Shown here: positions 55,191 through 62,304 of the stretch, piece by piece
Numbering within the stretch: position 1 is the first letter of the stretch
Layout of the letters: the number at the start of each line of letters is the position of its first letter
Assembly: GCA_963806935.1 (NCBI GenBank)
Contig: CAWEAT010000004.1
Span: forward strand, 62,001 to 126,000
Reading direction: 5' to 3'
Length of the DNA: 64,000 nt
Source: Roseiarcus sp963806935
GTDB taxonomy: Bacteria > Pseudomonadota > Alphaproteobacteria > Rhizobiales > Beijerinckiaceae
Position numbers and translations under genes: made by a program
Notes under the pieces: generated by a model
Told to the model about the DNA's origin: nothing
The model's database searches: none
What the model saw: only the letters and a program-made list of their open reading frames with translations

Positions 55191-55847
55191 TCATGGAAGC
55201 CGTTTTGCTGCGTCGATGATCGCCCTCGCCTCCGGGCGAAGGCGCCGGCGCGACGGTTTCGGCCTTGCCAATGCCCAGTCAAGCGCCCGGAGCCTCGCGG
55301 ATAAATTGAAAATGGAAGCGCGGTTGGGAGGGTTGAAGGCGGAAGGATGCTCGGGCTTGCCGCGGAGCCACGGGCCGAGGGAATGGTGGAACCCTTGCAT
55401 GCCCGTGTATCCCATGCGGGGCAGCTTCGTCAGGACGTCAGAAAAGTCCACGGTAATGATGACATCGTCCTCGTCGCGAGAGCTGGCCCGCGCTTGCAAC
55501 ATCAGGTCGCCAAGCGACGCCCTTCCGCGGCTGAAGGCTTCGTCGGAGGTCAGCTCGCCGTCGGCTCGGATCCAGCTTCTCTTCACCAATTCGACGGCCG
55601 ACACGGGGTCGACCCTGAAGTGCTCGAGCTCGAGGACGATAAGCATCTTATCGATGTCTTCGAGGGTGTAGCTGATCGTCTTACCCTTGCCCGGGGCCGC
55701 GGCCAGCAGCCGGAGGCGGCGCAGATGTTGAATCCTGCCGCGGAGCCAGCCGCGCTGACCGGCCTCGTCCACGACGAAGACGGCGCCGAGCGCCGCTTCG
55801 ACCGTCGCGTAGCTGTATTTGATCGTTTGCGGTCCTTTCGAGCTCAC
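55191..55847 (-). CDS. Conserved hypothetical protein of the integrative element
   Basis: The 218-residue soluble protein has a predicted N-terminal helical region (SYATVEAALGAVFVVDEAGQRGWLRGRIQHLRRLRLL) and a central YTLEDIDKMLIVLELEHFRV stretch that resembles the MerR-like helical arrangement. The rest, DVIITVDFSDVLTKLPRMG and a basic C-terminus, matches no family I can name. It lies 58 bp upstream of the excisionase-like gene on the same strand. A regulatory function for the element is a guess. Inverted repeats lie just upstream of its start. Confidence 0.6.
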   Translation of the reverse strand: MSSKGPQTIKYSYATVEAALGAVFVVDEAGQRGWLRGRIQHLRRLRLLAAAPGKGKTISYTLEDIDKMLIVLELEHFRVDPVSAVELVKRSWIRADGELTSDEAFSRGRASLGDLMLQARASSRDEDDVIITVDFSDVLTKLPRMGYTGMQGFHHSLGPWLRGKPEHPSAFNPPNRASIFNLSARLRALDWALARPKPSRRRLRPEARAIIDAAKRLP

Positions 55848-55874
55848 TTGGCCTTATAGGCCCTTGCCCGGGCG

Positions 55875-55935
55875 ATTGCAAATGCAGGCTTGCAATTCTC
55901 AATACGACGCGATAAAATGGCAAATCTGCATTTGC
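55875..55935. promoter_or_regulatory. Inverted repeats in the promoter region of the 55847 gene
   Basis: GCAAATGCAG (55878-55887) and CTGCATTTGC (55926-55935) are perfect inverted copies. A second, nested pair is ATTGCA (55875-55880) and TGCAAT (55891-55896). They lie 28-88 bp upstream of the minus-strand hypothetical gene and end where the truncated AAA ATPase begins. They look like operator half-sites, or a recombination boundary. Confidence 0.45.
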
Positions 55936-56487
55936 GCGTATTGTTCTTCGACGAATTCGACTTCGATCGCGAGAGAACGTGGCGACGTTCACGGGACCGG
56001 CGAGATTAAGCGGGTCGTCTCATTCCTGTCGATGCAGATCGATCAGCTACCGAGCTACGTGGTAACTGTGGTGGCAACCAATCACGCCGAGCTCCTGGAC
56101 CGTGCTGTCTGGCGGCGATTTCAGCTGCGGCTTGCCTTCCCGCAACCGTCACCGGAGGCGCTCTCGGTGTTTCTCGATCGTCAATTCAAATCTTGGCCCG
56201 AACCGGCCGGCATCGAAGCCAGTAAACTCGCCGCCAGCCTGGGGGACATCAGCTTCGCGGAGGCCCTTGAATTCTGCCAGACTGTCCGGCACCGACACAT
56301 ACTGTCCCTCGGCAACCGCACGCTGAGGCATATTCTCAGTGAGCAACTCAATCTCTGGGCCGCCAGAGTCGCGCCGAAAGAACCCGATGCCACACGATCC
56401 GGAGAAGCCTCTCCTACGCCTAAACGTGCCAAGAGACGCGGGCAGGCGGCGGTCGGGAGGAGGGGGAAACCAGGCGCGGACGTTTGA
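55936..56487 (+). pseudogene. 5'-truncated AAA+ ATPase (IetA-like), with frameshift near 55955
   Basis: The frame begins abruptly at LRVLFFDEFD, the Walker B motif, without any Walker A. One extra base near 55955 separates it from SIARERGDVHGTGEIKRVVSFL. Then follow sensor 1 (VVTVVATNHAELLDRAVWRRFQLRL) with the arginine finger region and a C-terminal lid. AAA ATPases of this type coupled to a subtilisin-like protease gene form the IetAS module. Its TGA overlaps the TTG of the protease fragment. The missing 5' part shows that the gene is dead. Confidence 0.72.
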
Positions 56488-56700
56488 CCGAGGCGCACAG
56501 CTCCGTTGCGCATGGTCCAGTTTTTCAGCGCCTGGAGAGGATTCTTGGCCGGCCTGACGCCGTGCTGCAATTGCGCACCGACGCAAATTCCTTGGCGCCG
56601 GAGCGCCTCCTCGTTTTTGAGGTCACCGGCTCGGTTCAGAACTTCATCAGCGCGGTATCGCGCATCCACGGGCTGGAATTCGGCGCGCCCCCTCGTCGCG
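56484..56700 (+). pseudogene. N-terminal remnant of a subtilisin-like protease gene (IetS-like)
   Basis: TTG 56484 overlaps the stop of the ATPase fragment (TTGA). About 70 residues follow: VFQRLERILGRPDAVLQLRTD, SLAPERLLVFEVTGSVQNFISAV and a final GLEFG. This agrees with the N-terminal region of S8 peptidases paired with AAA ATPases. The sequence ends where the neighbouring minus-strand gene's truncated end begins (near 56690). No catalytic domain remains. The family call relies on the gene pair and on recalled similarity. Confidence 0.5.
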
Positions 56701-56862
56701 CTGGACCAGATAGCCGGTGAGACTCAGGATTCCGAACAGGAACCAGCTCAAGGGGTGCGGCCGAACCTCGCCGCGCAGCGTCTGGGCGATGTAGATGACG
56801 GCGGCGAGGACAGCCAGGGCGACGGAGAGCAGCCCGAGCGTGTCTCGCCAGTCGCCTGCCAT
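56647..56862 (-). CDS. Small membrane protein, apparently C-terminally truncated
   Basis: The 71-residue frame has two hydrophobic segments (LGLLSVALAVLAAVIYIAQTL and PLSWFLFGILSLTGYLVQRD), resembling the start of small PQ-loop/SemiSWEET-like proteins with the PHPLSW motif. After YLVQRDEGA the sequence loses this character and overlaps the protease fragment on the other strand, so the third helix is missing. A deletion joining two truncated genes near 56690 explains both ends. Confidence 0.5.
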   Translation of the reverse strand: MAGDWRDTLGLLSVALAVLAAVIYIAQTLRGEVRPHPLSWFLFGILSLTGYLVQRDEGARRIPARGCAIPR

Positions 56863-56874
56863 TTCCGCGTCCCC

Positions 56875-58168
56875 TCAAACCCGCGCGAGCGTGGCGATAT
56901 AAAACCCATCCGTGCCGGTCGTCCTCGGGCTCAGGCGGAACCCCGGGCCGAAGGCCGAACGGTGCGTCTCGAGCGCCGGCACGCCGGCTGAGCGCGCCTG
57001 GGCGCCTGCGTCAACGGGGAGGAAATCGTCGTGGCGCGCCATAAATCCGGCGATCCGGTCCTCGTTCTCAGCCTTCAGGACCGAGCAGGTGATGTAGACG
57101 ATGCGGCCGCCGCGCTTGACAAAACGCAACGCGCTTTCAAGCGTTTCGTCCTGATTTTTGATGCGCTGCTCGAGCGCGCCCGGGCGGATGCGCCATTTTG
57201 CGTCCGGGTTGCGCCGCCAGGCGCCGGAGCCGGTGCACGGCGCATCGATCATGACCAGATCGCACCGCCCCTCGAGGTCGGCTAGCACGTCCTCGCCGCC
57301 TCGCGGCGCCCGGACCTGGACATTGCGCGCGCCCGATCGGGCGAGCCGGGCGAAGATCGGCGCGAGCCGTCGCGGGTCGGGGTCGGCGGCGTAGATCTGG
57401 CCCTGGTTCGCCATCGCGGCGGCAAGCGCGAGCGTCTTGCCGCCCGCGCCGGCGCAAAGGTCGAGAACCTGCATGCCGGGCTTGGCTTCCGCCATGAGCG
57501 CTGCGAGTTGCGAGCCCTCGTCCTGCACTTCGACGAGGCCTTTGACATAGGCTGGGTCGGAGGCGAGCGGCGGCGCCCGTCCATCGGGCCGAATCGGCGA
57601 TCCGCAGGCCGACCGGGGAGTACGGCGTCGGCTCGGGCTTGAGATAGGAAAGCGCGGCGAGCGCCTTGTCGCGCGTCGTCTTGAGGAGGTTCACGCGCAG
57701 ATCGACCGGCGCCCGCTCCGCGAGCGCCCTGCCCTCGTCCGCGGCCTTGTCGCCGAAACTCGCCTCGAACTCGCTCGCGAGCCATTCGGGAAAGTCGCCT
57801 GCGACATATGCCGGCGCGCCGGCAAGGTCGGCGGCGGCAAGCCGCGCCCGCTCGGCCTCGGTCAACGCCGGGGGCGCGTGGCCCTCCCCTGAGAAAAGCG
57901 CAGCGATGGCCTCCGCATCGAGGCCACGCGTCTGCCTCAGCGCGCCGAGGACTTCGGCCCGCGGGGTCGCCCCGCCCATGATCCAGGCCGACGAGCTTTT
58001 CTTCCTCAGCGCGTCATAGACGAGGCTCGAGATCGCCGCCCGGTCGCCGGAGCCGGCGAAGCGATGCGCAAGGCCCCAGTCCTTCATTGCATCGGACGCC
58101 GGGCGGCGACGTGTCTCGATGTCAGCCAGGACTTCGATCGCGGCGGCGGCGCGGGCGGCGGGGATCAT
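56875..58168 (-). CDS. RsmB/NOP-family rRNA cytosine-C5 methyltransferase, frameshift near 57590
   Basis: ATG 58168 starts a NusB-like N-terminal region (AIEVLADIETRRRPASDAMKDWG). One extra base near 57590 breaks the frame between DS and GRAPPLASDPAYVKG. Corrected, the protein is 430 residues. The methyltransferase domain has SAM-binding VLDLCAGAGGKTLALAAAM, the DAPCTGSGAWRRNPDAKW motif with one catalytic Cys, and VYITCSVLKAENED with the second (TCS in place of TCSL-type). It methylates a cytosine in 16S rRNA or a related RNA. Confidence 0.88.
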
Positions 58169-58241
58169 GGGAGGCGCCCAGGACGCGAGCGCCGCGTTCC
58201 TTGCCGCGGTCCAACGGGTCGCGTTCGCAAGCGGGCAAATG

Positions 58242-58688
58242 TCACCGGCAGCGCCGATCGGCCCCGATGTCGCGCGCGTCGACGACCCGGCCGTTCACAC
58301 TGGTGAGCTGGACGCATTCTCCGGTTTGGGGGTTGAAGTAGAATCCCGCGATGGCTCCGCCAGCCACCGCGGTGCCGACGTTCCTGTATCCACGCGACGT
58401 CATCGCGCTCAGGGCCTGGACCGGCTCCATTCCGCGAACGTTGGGAATTCCAACCGTCGGGCCTCGCTCCGGTCGCCAATGACCCTGCCGCTCGTCACCC
58501 CCGCGTTCCTCTTGCGCGGCGCGGCATCCCTGTCTGTAGGCGTGGCTGTACTGCGCAGCCCCCTCGTCGTATCGGCCGGAGAGACAATCGTTATAGCCAC
58601 GAGCGTATTCGGGCGGAGCGGCGACGGCCGCCGGGGCCGCGGCCGATAAGACTAAGGTTGCGGCGGCAATTGCGATCAAGGTCCTCAC
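58242..58688 (-). CDS. Secreted conserved hypothetical protein
   Basis: The 148-residue protein has a clear signal peptide (LIAIAAATLVLSAAAPAAVA). A mature part follows with NDCLSGRYDEGAAQYSHAYRQGCRAAQ, GIPNVRGMEPVQALSAMTSRGYRN (PASTA-like) and GFYFNPQTGECVQLTSVNGRV, with four to five Cys. I recall similar proteins of unknown function in Hyphomicrobiales. It stands alone between the methyltransferase and the Lys/Ala-rich protein gene. Periplasmic location is predicted. Confidence 0.7.
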   Translation of the reverse strand: MRTLIAIAAATLVLSAAAPAAVAAPPEYARGYNDCLSGRYDEGAAQYSHAYRQGCRAAQEERGGDERQGHWRPERGPTVGIPNVRGMEPVQALSAMTSRGYRNVGTAVAGGAIAGFYFNPQTGECVQLTSVNGRVVDARDIGADRRCR

Positions 58689-58981
58689 GGGGCTTCTCCT
58701 GCTGACTGGACAACGGCGCGAGCAGCGCTCGTGAAATGGCTACGCAGGTCCGGGTAGCAGCAGACGTCGCCAATATCCAGAGCAGGCGAAAGGCTGGACC
58801 TTACGGCCTCAGGCCTTCCCCTCTTCAACCGCGCCCGAGGCGGCGCCCATTTCCGAGCGATCCGATTGACGCGATTCCGGTCCGGCGCGATCGGGATTCG
58901 GCGCCGAAGATGGCGCGATAGGCCCAGCCGGACTGCTCGCCGGTCCTCGAAGCTGATCGCGCGGTTAGAGGCCGCGGCCGA

Positions 58982-59392
58982 CTATGCCTTGCGCTTTCGG
59001 CCCTTGGCCGCGGCGCCCCGCTTTGCCGGCGCCGCTTTCTTGGCCGCGGCTTTCTTGGCCGGACCCCGCTTCGCGGCCGTCCTTGCTTTCGGCTTGCGTT
59101 CGACAGCCTTCTTCGCCCGCGCGTGCTTGACATGGATGCGCTCGACTTTGCGGGTCGGGGCATGCTCTTGCGCCCACGCGACCGCGGTCTCGAACGGAAC
59201 CGCTTGCTGGTAGACGAGCTCGTGATGAAGGGCGCCCGTTCTCTCGTCCTGCCAGAGATAGGTCACCGAACTCTCGGGATTGCCGTCCTCGTAGGACGTG
59301 TAGACGACAAGGCAGGGCGGCGAGGGCATGAAAACGTCGAGATCGCCAATTCCGAAGGTCGGCCATGAAAGCAGTATCGCCATGTCAACCAC
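58982..59392 (-). CDS. Hypothetical protein with histone-H1-like Lys/Ala tail
   Basis: The 136-residue frame (or 133 from ATG 59383) has a globular N-terminal part (LLSWPTFGIGDLDVFMPSPPCLVVYTSYEDG, TYLWQDERTGALHHELVYQ). From about residue 90 a tail rich in Lys, Ala and Arg follows, with repeats such as KKAAAKKAAPAKRG. Such tails bind DNA or RNA in histone-like bacterial proteins. The globular part is unknown to me. The tail's low complexity makes length and exact frame sensitive to indels. Confidence 0.6.
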   Translation of the reverse strand: MVDMAILLSWPTFGIGDLDVFMPSPPCLVVYTSYEDGNPESSVTYLWQDERTGALHHELVYQQAVPFETAVAWAQEHAPTRKVERIHVKHARAKKAVERKPKARTAAKRGPAKKAAAKKAAPAKRGAAAKGRKRKA

Positions 59393-59475
59393 TCCCTAGC
59401 GTTTGAACGCCCGGATGGTATCCAGCCCCCTGATTGCGAGCAATGTCGCCAGCCGCGGCGGATCGCCGCGTGCGC

Positions 59476-60144
59476 TCAGCTCGCCGAACCTTTGGCCCGG
59501 TCCCGGTCGGGCTTGAAGCGATCGAGAATGGCGATCACCTCGTCATCGTCGAGCTGGTGGAAGTCGGCGTAGAAATAGCCGATCGCGCCAAAGGCTGCGT
59601 GGACCTCGAGGCACACCGTTTCATCCACTTCGGCTTTCAGCGCGTCGAGCGTATCGGGCGGAGCCACCGGGACGGCGAGGACAAGGGCCGCGGGCTGCCG
59701 CGCCCGGATCGCCCTCAGCGCGGCGCGCATCGTCGCCCCCGTCGCCACGCCGTCGTCGACGACGATGGCGACCCGCTCCGCGACCTCGGACGGGCGCCGC
59801 GTTCCGAGATAGCGACGGCGGCGCCGCTCGATCTCCTCAAGCTCGCGCCGGCAGGCGGCGTCGAACTGGGCTTCGTCGACGCCCGCCGTCGCGATCACGT
59901 CCTCATTGCGCACAACGACATGGCTCCCGCCGTTGGCGACCGCGCCCATCGCGAGCTCGGGCTGGAACGGCGCCCCTACCTTGCGGGCGAGGACCAGATC
60001 GAGGGGCGCGCCGAGCATCTCGGCGATCGGGGCGGCGACCGGAACGCCGCCGCGCGGCAGCGCGAAGACCACCGCCTTCTCGCCCTTGTGATGCGAGAGC
60101 TTCGTCGCAAGCCGGCGTCCCGCCTCGGTTCGATTTTGAAACAC
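59476..60144 (-). CDS. Phosphoribosyltransferase-domain protein
   Basis: The 222-residue protein has the PRPP-binding loop VAIVVDDGVATGATMRAAL at about residue 125 and an N-terminal FALPRGGVPVAAPIAEMLGAPLDLVLARKVGAP, typical of stand-alone bacterial phosphoribosyltransferases of unknown specificity. Its C-terminus contains GYFYADFHQLDDDEV, a segment common to this group. It is next to the host-attachment and ribosome-hibernation genes, a neighbourhood suggesting stress functions. Confidence 0.85.
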   Translation of the reverse strand: MFQNRTEAGRRLATKLSHHKGEKAVVFALPRGGVPVAAPIAEMLGAPLDLVLARKVGAPFQPELAMGAVANGGSHVVVRNEDVIATAGVDEAQFDAACRRELEEIERRRRRYLGTRRPSEVAERVAIVVDDGVATGATMRAALRAIRARQPAALVLAVPVAPPDTLDALKAEVDETVCLEVHAAFGAIGYFYADFHQLDDDEVIAILDRFKPDRDRAKGSAS

Positions 60145-60185
60145 GTTTCGCCCCTTTGGCCGGCGGCCAGCCTCGGACGGCCCGC

Positions 60186-60644
60186 TCAGGTCGCCGACTG
60201 GAGGATATGCCGCTCGATCTCCCAGACCGGGTGCTTGGTGAGATCCTTGTTGATCTCGGCGACGATGCGGGCCTTCACGTCGGGATGAAGCGCGCGCCGC
60301 AGGTCGGCGAGGATGTGCGGCGGCGCGACGATGACGAGCTTCCGTGCGCCCCGCTTGCGAACCACATCCTCCAGCGCGGCGGCCGAGCGCTGGGCGAAGC
60401 GATCCTTTTCGATCTCGTGCCAGTTTGTTGTCTCGACCGAACTCCTGCCGGTCGCGTGGGCGGCGGCGAAGGTGCGGCCCGGGGCGTCGGTTCCCTGCTC
60501 GTGGGTCGGCGGATTGTCGTCGGCGAATACGCGCTCGGTCACGAGATGCGGAAACTTCTCGTCGCCCTCGTTGCGCAGGAAAAGCGCCTTGCCGCCGTCG
60601 CCGACGAAGACGAAAGCATCATGCGGAATAGCGAGCTTGTTCAT
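60186..60644 (-). CDS. Host attachment family protein (AtsE-like)
   Basis: The 152-residue protein has the family's opening (AFVFVGDGGKALFLRNEGDEKFPHL), GTDAPGRTFAA, NWHEIEKDRFAQRSAAALEDV and a C-terminal KLVIVAPPHILADLRRAL with NKDLTKHPVWEIERHI. The family was named from Agrobacterium attachment, but its fold resembles archaeal release-factor (baeRF) domains, so a translation-related function is possible. It lies just before the phosphoribosyltransferase gene on the same strand. Confidence 0.83.
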   Translation of the reverse strand: MNKLAIPHDAFVFVGDGGKALFLRNEGDEKFPHLVTERVFADDNPPTHEQGTDAPGRTFAAAHATGRSSVETTNWHEIEKDRFAQRSAAALEDVVRKRGARKLVIVAPPHILADLRRALHPDVKARIVAEINKDLTKHPVWEIERHILQSAT

Positions 60645-60729
60645 GTGACGCTCCAGCGGTCGCCCAGCGAGGCCGACAGTTCAGCCTTGTTTATCCTGGC
60701 AAAACTCCTGCAGCTTTGCGCTGCCTCAA

Positions 60730-61101
60730 TCACGGGCGGCGCGGCGCGTGGTTCTTGACCGCGCCTCGAGCCTCGCGCGTCGCATCCTCGATCTGGCGGA
60801 CCGCCTCGTTGAACGCCTCCCGGATCGCGACCAACGCATGCTCACGCTCGGGCGCGTCGCCATGCGACCTCGAGACGACGACGTCCTTACGCTTCGGGAT
60901 TGCTATTCGCAGGTCAACCTTGAACGGAGCGCCATGCAGATGGCGGGTCTCAGGCCCAATGACCACGACATTGCAGCTGATGACCTGCGGGCCGAACTTG
61001 TCCAGGCGCTTCACCTGCTTGTCGATTTCGGACCGGACGGCCTCCGACGGCTCGCAATGGCGAAAGGCGATCTCGACTGGCGTTTGCATTATCTGGGCCA
61101 T
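60730..61101 (-). CDS. HPF/RaiA-family ribosome-associated protein
   Basis: The 123-residue protein resembles short hibernation-promoting factors: VEIAFRHCEPSEAVRSEIDKQVKRLDKFGPQVISCNVVVIGPE, KVDLRIAIPKRKDVVVSRSH, and ALVAIREAFNEAVRQIED. The beta-alpha-beta-beta-beta-alpha order is recognisable. A basic tail follows. These proteins bind the 30S subunit during stationary phase. It is encoded 85 bp upstream of the host-attachment gene. Confidence 0.8.
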   Translation of the reverse strand: MAQIMQTPVEIAFRHCEPSEAVRSEIDKQVKRLDKFGPQVISCNVVVIGPETRHLHGAPFKVDLRIAIPKRKDVVVSRSHGDAPEREHALVAIREAFNEAVRQIEDATREARGAVKNHAPRRP

Positions 61102-61266
61102 TCGTTACGAACAGCGGCAATCCACCGCCGCTTGACCACCACGTGAGCGTTCCGTTCCAACAATTCCAGATGGAATCGCCTCGCGCGCGATGCGACATAG
61201 CGCCGCAAATCATGGCGCATTAGAAAGGGCGGCTCGGATTCGACCCGCAGACTGGAGACCTGAAGG

Positions 61267-61587
61267 ATGAGCAACGCGGCAAAACTTGAAGCCCGGCTCC
61301 TGACCGCTTCCGAGCTCGAGCTGGTCGCCTCGACCCGGGCGCCCGAGATCGAGCGCCAGTCGGACGACGAGCTCAAGGCCGCGGCGCGGCGGCTGCGCGA
61401 GGCGGCCAAGCGCGCCAAGACCATCGCCGCGCGGCAAGCGCGCGAGATTCGCGGCAAGTCGGAGCCGCGTGGCGCAAGGCCGGCGAAGGACAACCTCGGA
61501 ACGGTCGGAAAAGCCGAGGCTTTGGGCGCGGCGCTCGAGCGGATCGAGGCCGAACAGCGCCGGCGCGCGGCGGCGGCGCTGAGATAG
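61267..61587 (+). CDS. Small helical hypothetical protein, Ala/Arg/Glu-rich
   Basis: The 106-residue protein is highly charged and mostly helical. It begins AAKLEARLLTASELELVAST, followed by a long Ala/Arg/Lys/Glu stretch (DELKAAARRLREAAKRAKT) likely to form coiled coil. I recall comparable small proteins in Hyphomicrobiales without assigned function. A GAAGG-type ribosome site precedes the ATG (CTGAAGG at 61260-61266). It is the only plus-strand gene in this stretch. Confidence 0.62.
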   Translation: MSNAAKLEARLLTASELELVASTRAPEIERQSDDELKAAARRLREAAKRAKTIAARQAREIRGKSEPRGARPAKDNLGTVGKAEALGAALERIEAEQRRRAAAALR

Positions 61588-61605
61588 CGGCGCGTCCGCG
61601 AAGCC

Positions 61606-62304
61606 TCAGACGCCAAGATAGCGTTCGAGAATTTTCGGCTGCTCCTTGAGCTCACTCGACGGGCCTTCGTGGACGACATGGCCGTTGTTGACGATATAGA
61701 CCCTCTGCGCCAGCGCCAGCGTCGCCGCCAGGTTCTGCTCGACCAGAACGATCGTCTGCCCCGCCGCCGCAAGCTCGCGGCAGGCGCTGACCAGGTCGCG
61801 GACGATCACCGGGGCCAGACCCTCGAACGGCTCGTCGAGCAGCACGACCTTGGGATCGCGCACCAGCGCCCGCGCAATCGCCAGCATCTGCTGCTCGCCG
61901 CCGGAGAGGTCGGTGCCGCGGCTGTCACGGCGCTCTCTCAGGCGCGGAAACATCTCATAGACGCGGTCGAGCGGCCAGCGGTTCGGCGCGGTCAGTCCGG
62001 CAAGGACCAGATTCTGCTCGACGTTGAGGCTGCCGAAGATGCGCCGCTCCTCGTGAACGAGCTGCATGCCCGCTTTCGCGATTGCATGGCTCGGCAGCCC
62101 CACCAGCTCCGCCCCGTCGAATTTGATCGAGCCCGTGCGCGGCCGGACGATCCCCATCAGGCTCTTCAGCGTCGTCGTCTTGCCCGCGCCATTGCGCCCG
62201 ATCAGCGCGACGACCTCGTTTTTCTCGACGCGCATGTCGACGTCGAAGAGGATGTGCGAATCGCCGTAGTAGCTGTTCAGCGCCTTGACTTCGATGAGGC
62301 TCAC
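61606..62304 (-). CDS. ABC transporter ATP-binding protein, LivF-type (second importer)
   Basis: The 232-residue ATPase has Walker A GRNGAGKTT, HEERRIFGSLNVEQNLVLA, signature LSGGEQQMLAIARALVRDPKVVLLDEPFEG and EQNLAATLALAQRVYIVNNG, all LivF-typical. It overlaps the stop of the permease-ATPase fusion by 4 bp (ATGA). The pair belongs to a branched-chain-type importer distinct from the one at 46.6-51.5 kb. Confidence 0.92.
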   Translation of the reverse strand: MSLIEVKALNSYYGDSHILFDVDMRVEKNEVVALIGRNGAGKTTTLKSLMGIVRPRTGSIKFDGAELVGLPSHAIAKAGMQLVHEERRIFGSLNVEQNLVLAGLTAPNRWPLDRVYEMFPRLRERRDSRGTDLSGGEQQMLAIARALVRDPKVVLLDEPFEGLAPVIVRDLVSACRELAAAGQTIVLVEQNLAATLALAQRVYIVNNGHVVHEGPSSELKEQPKILERYLGV

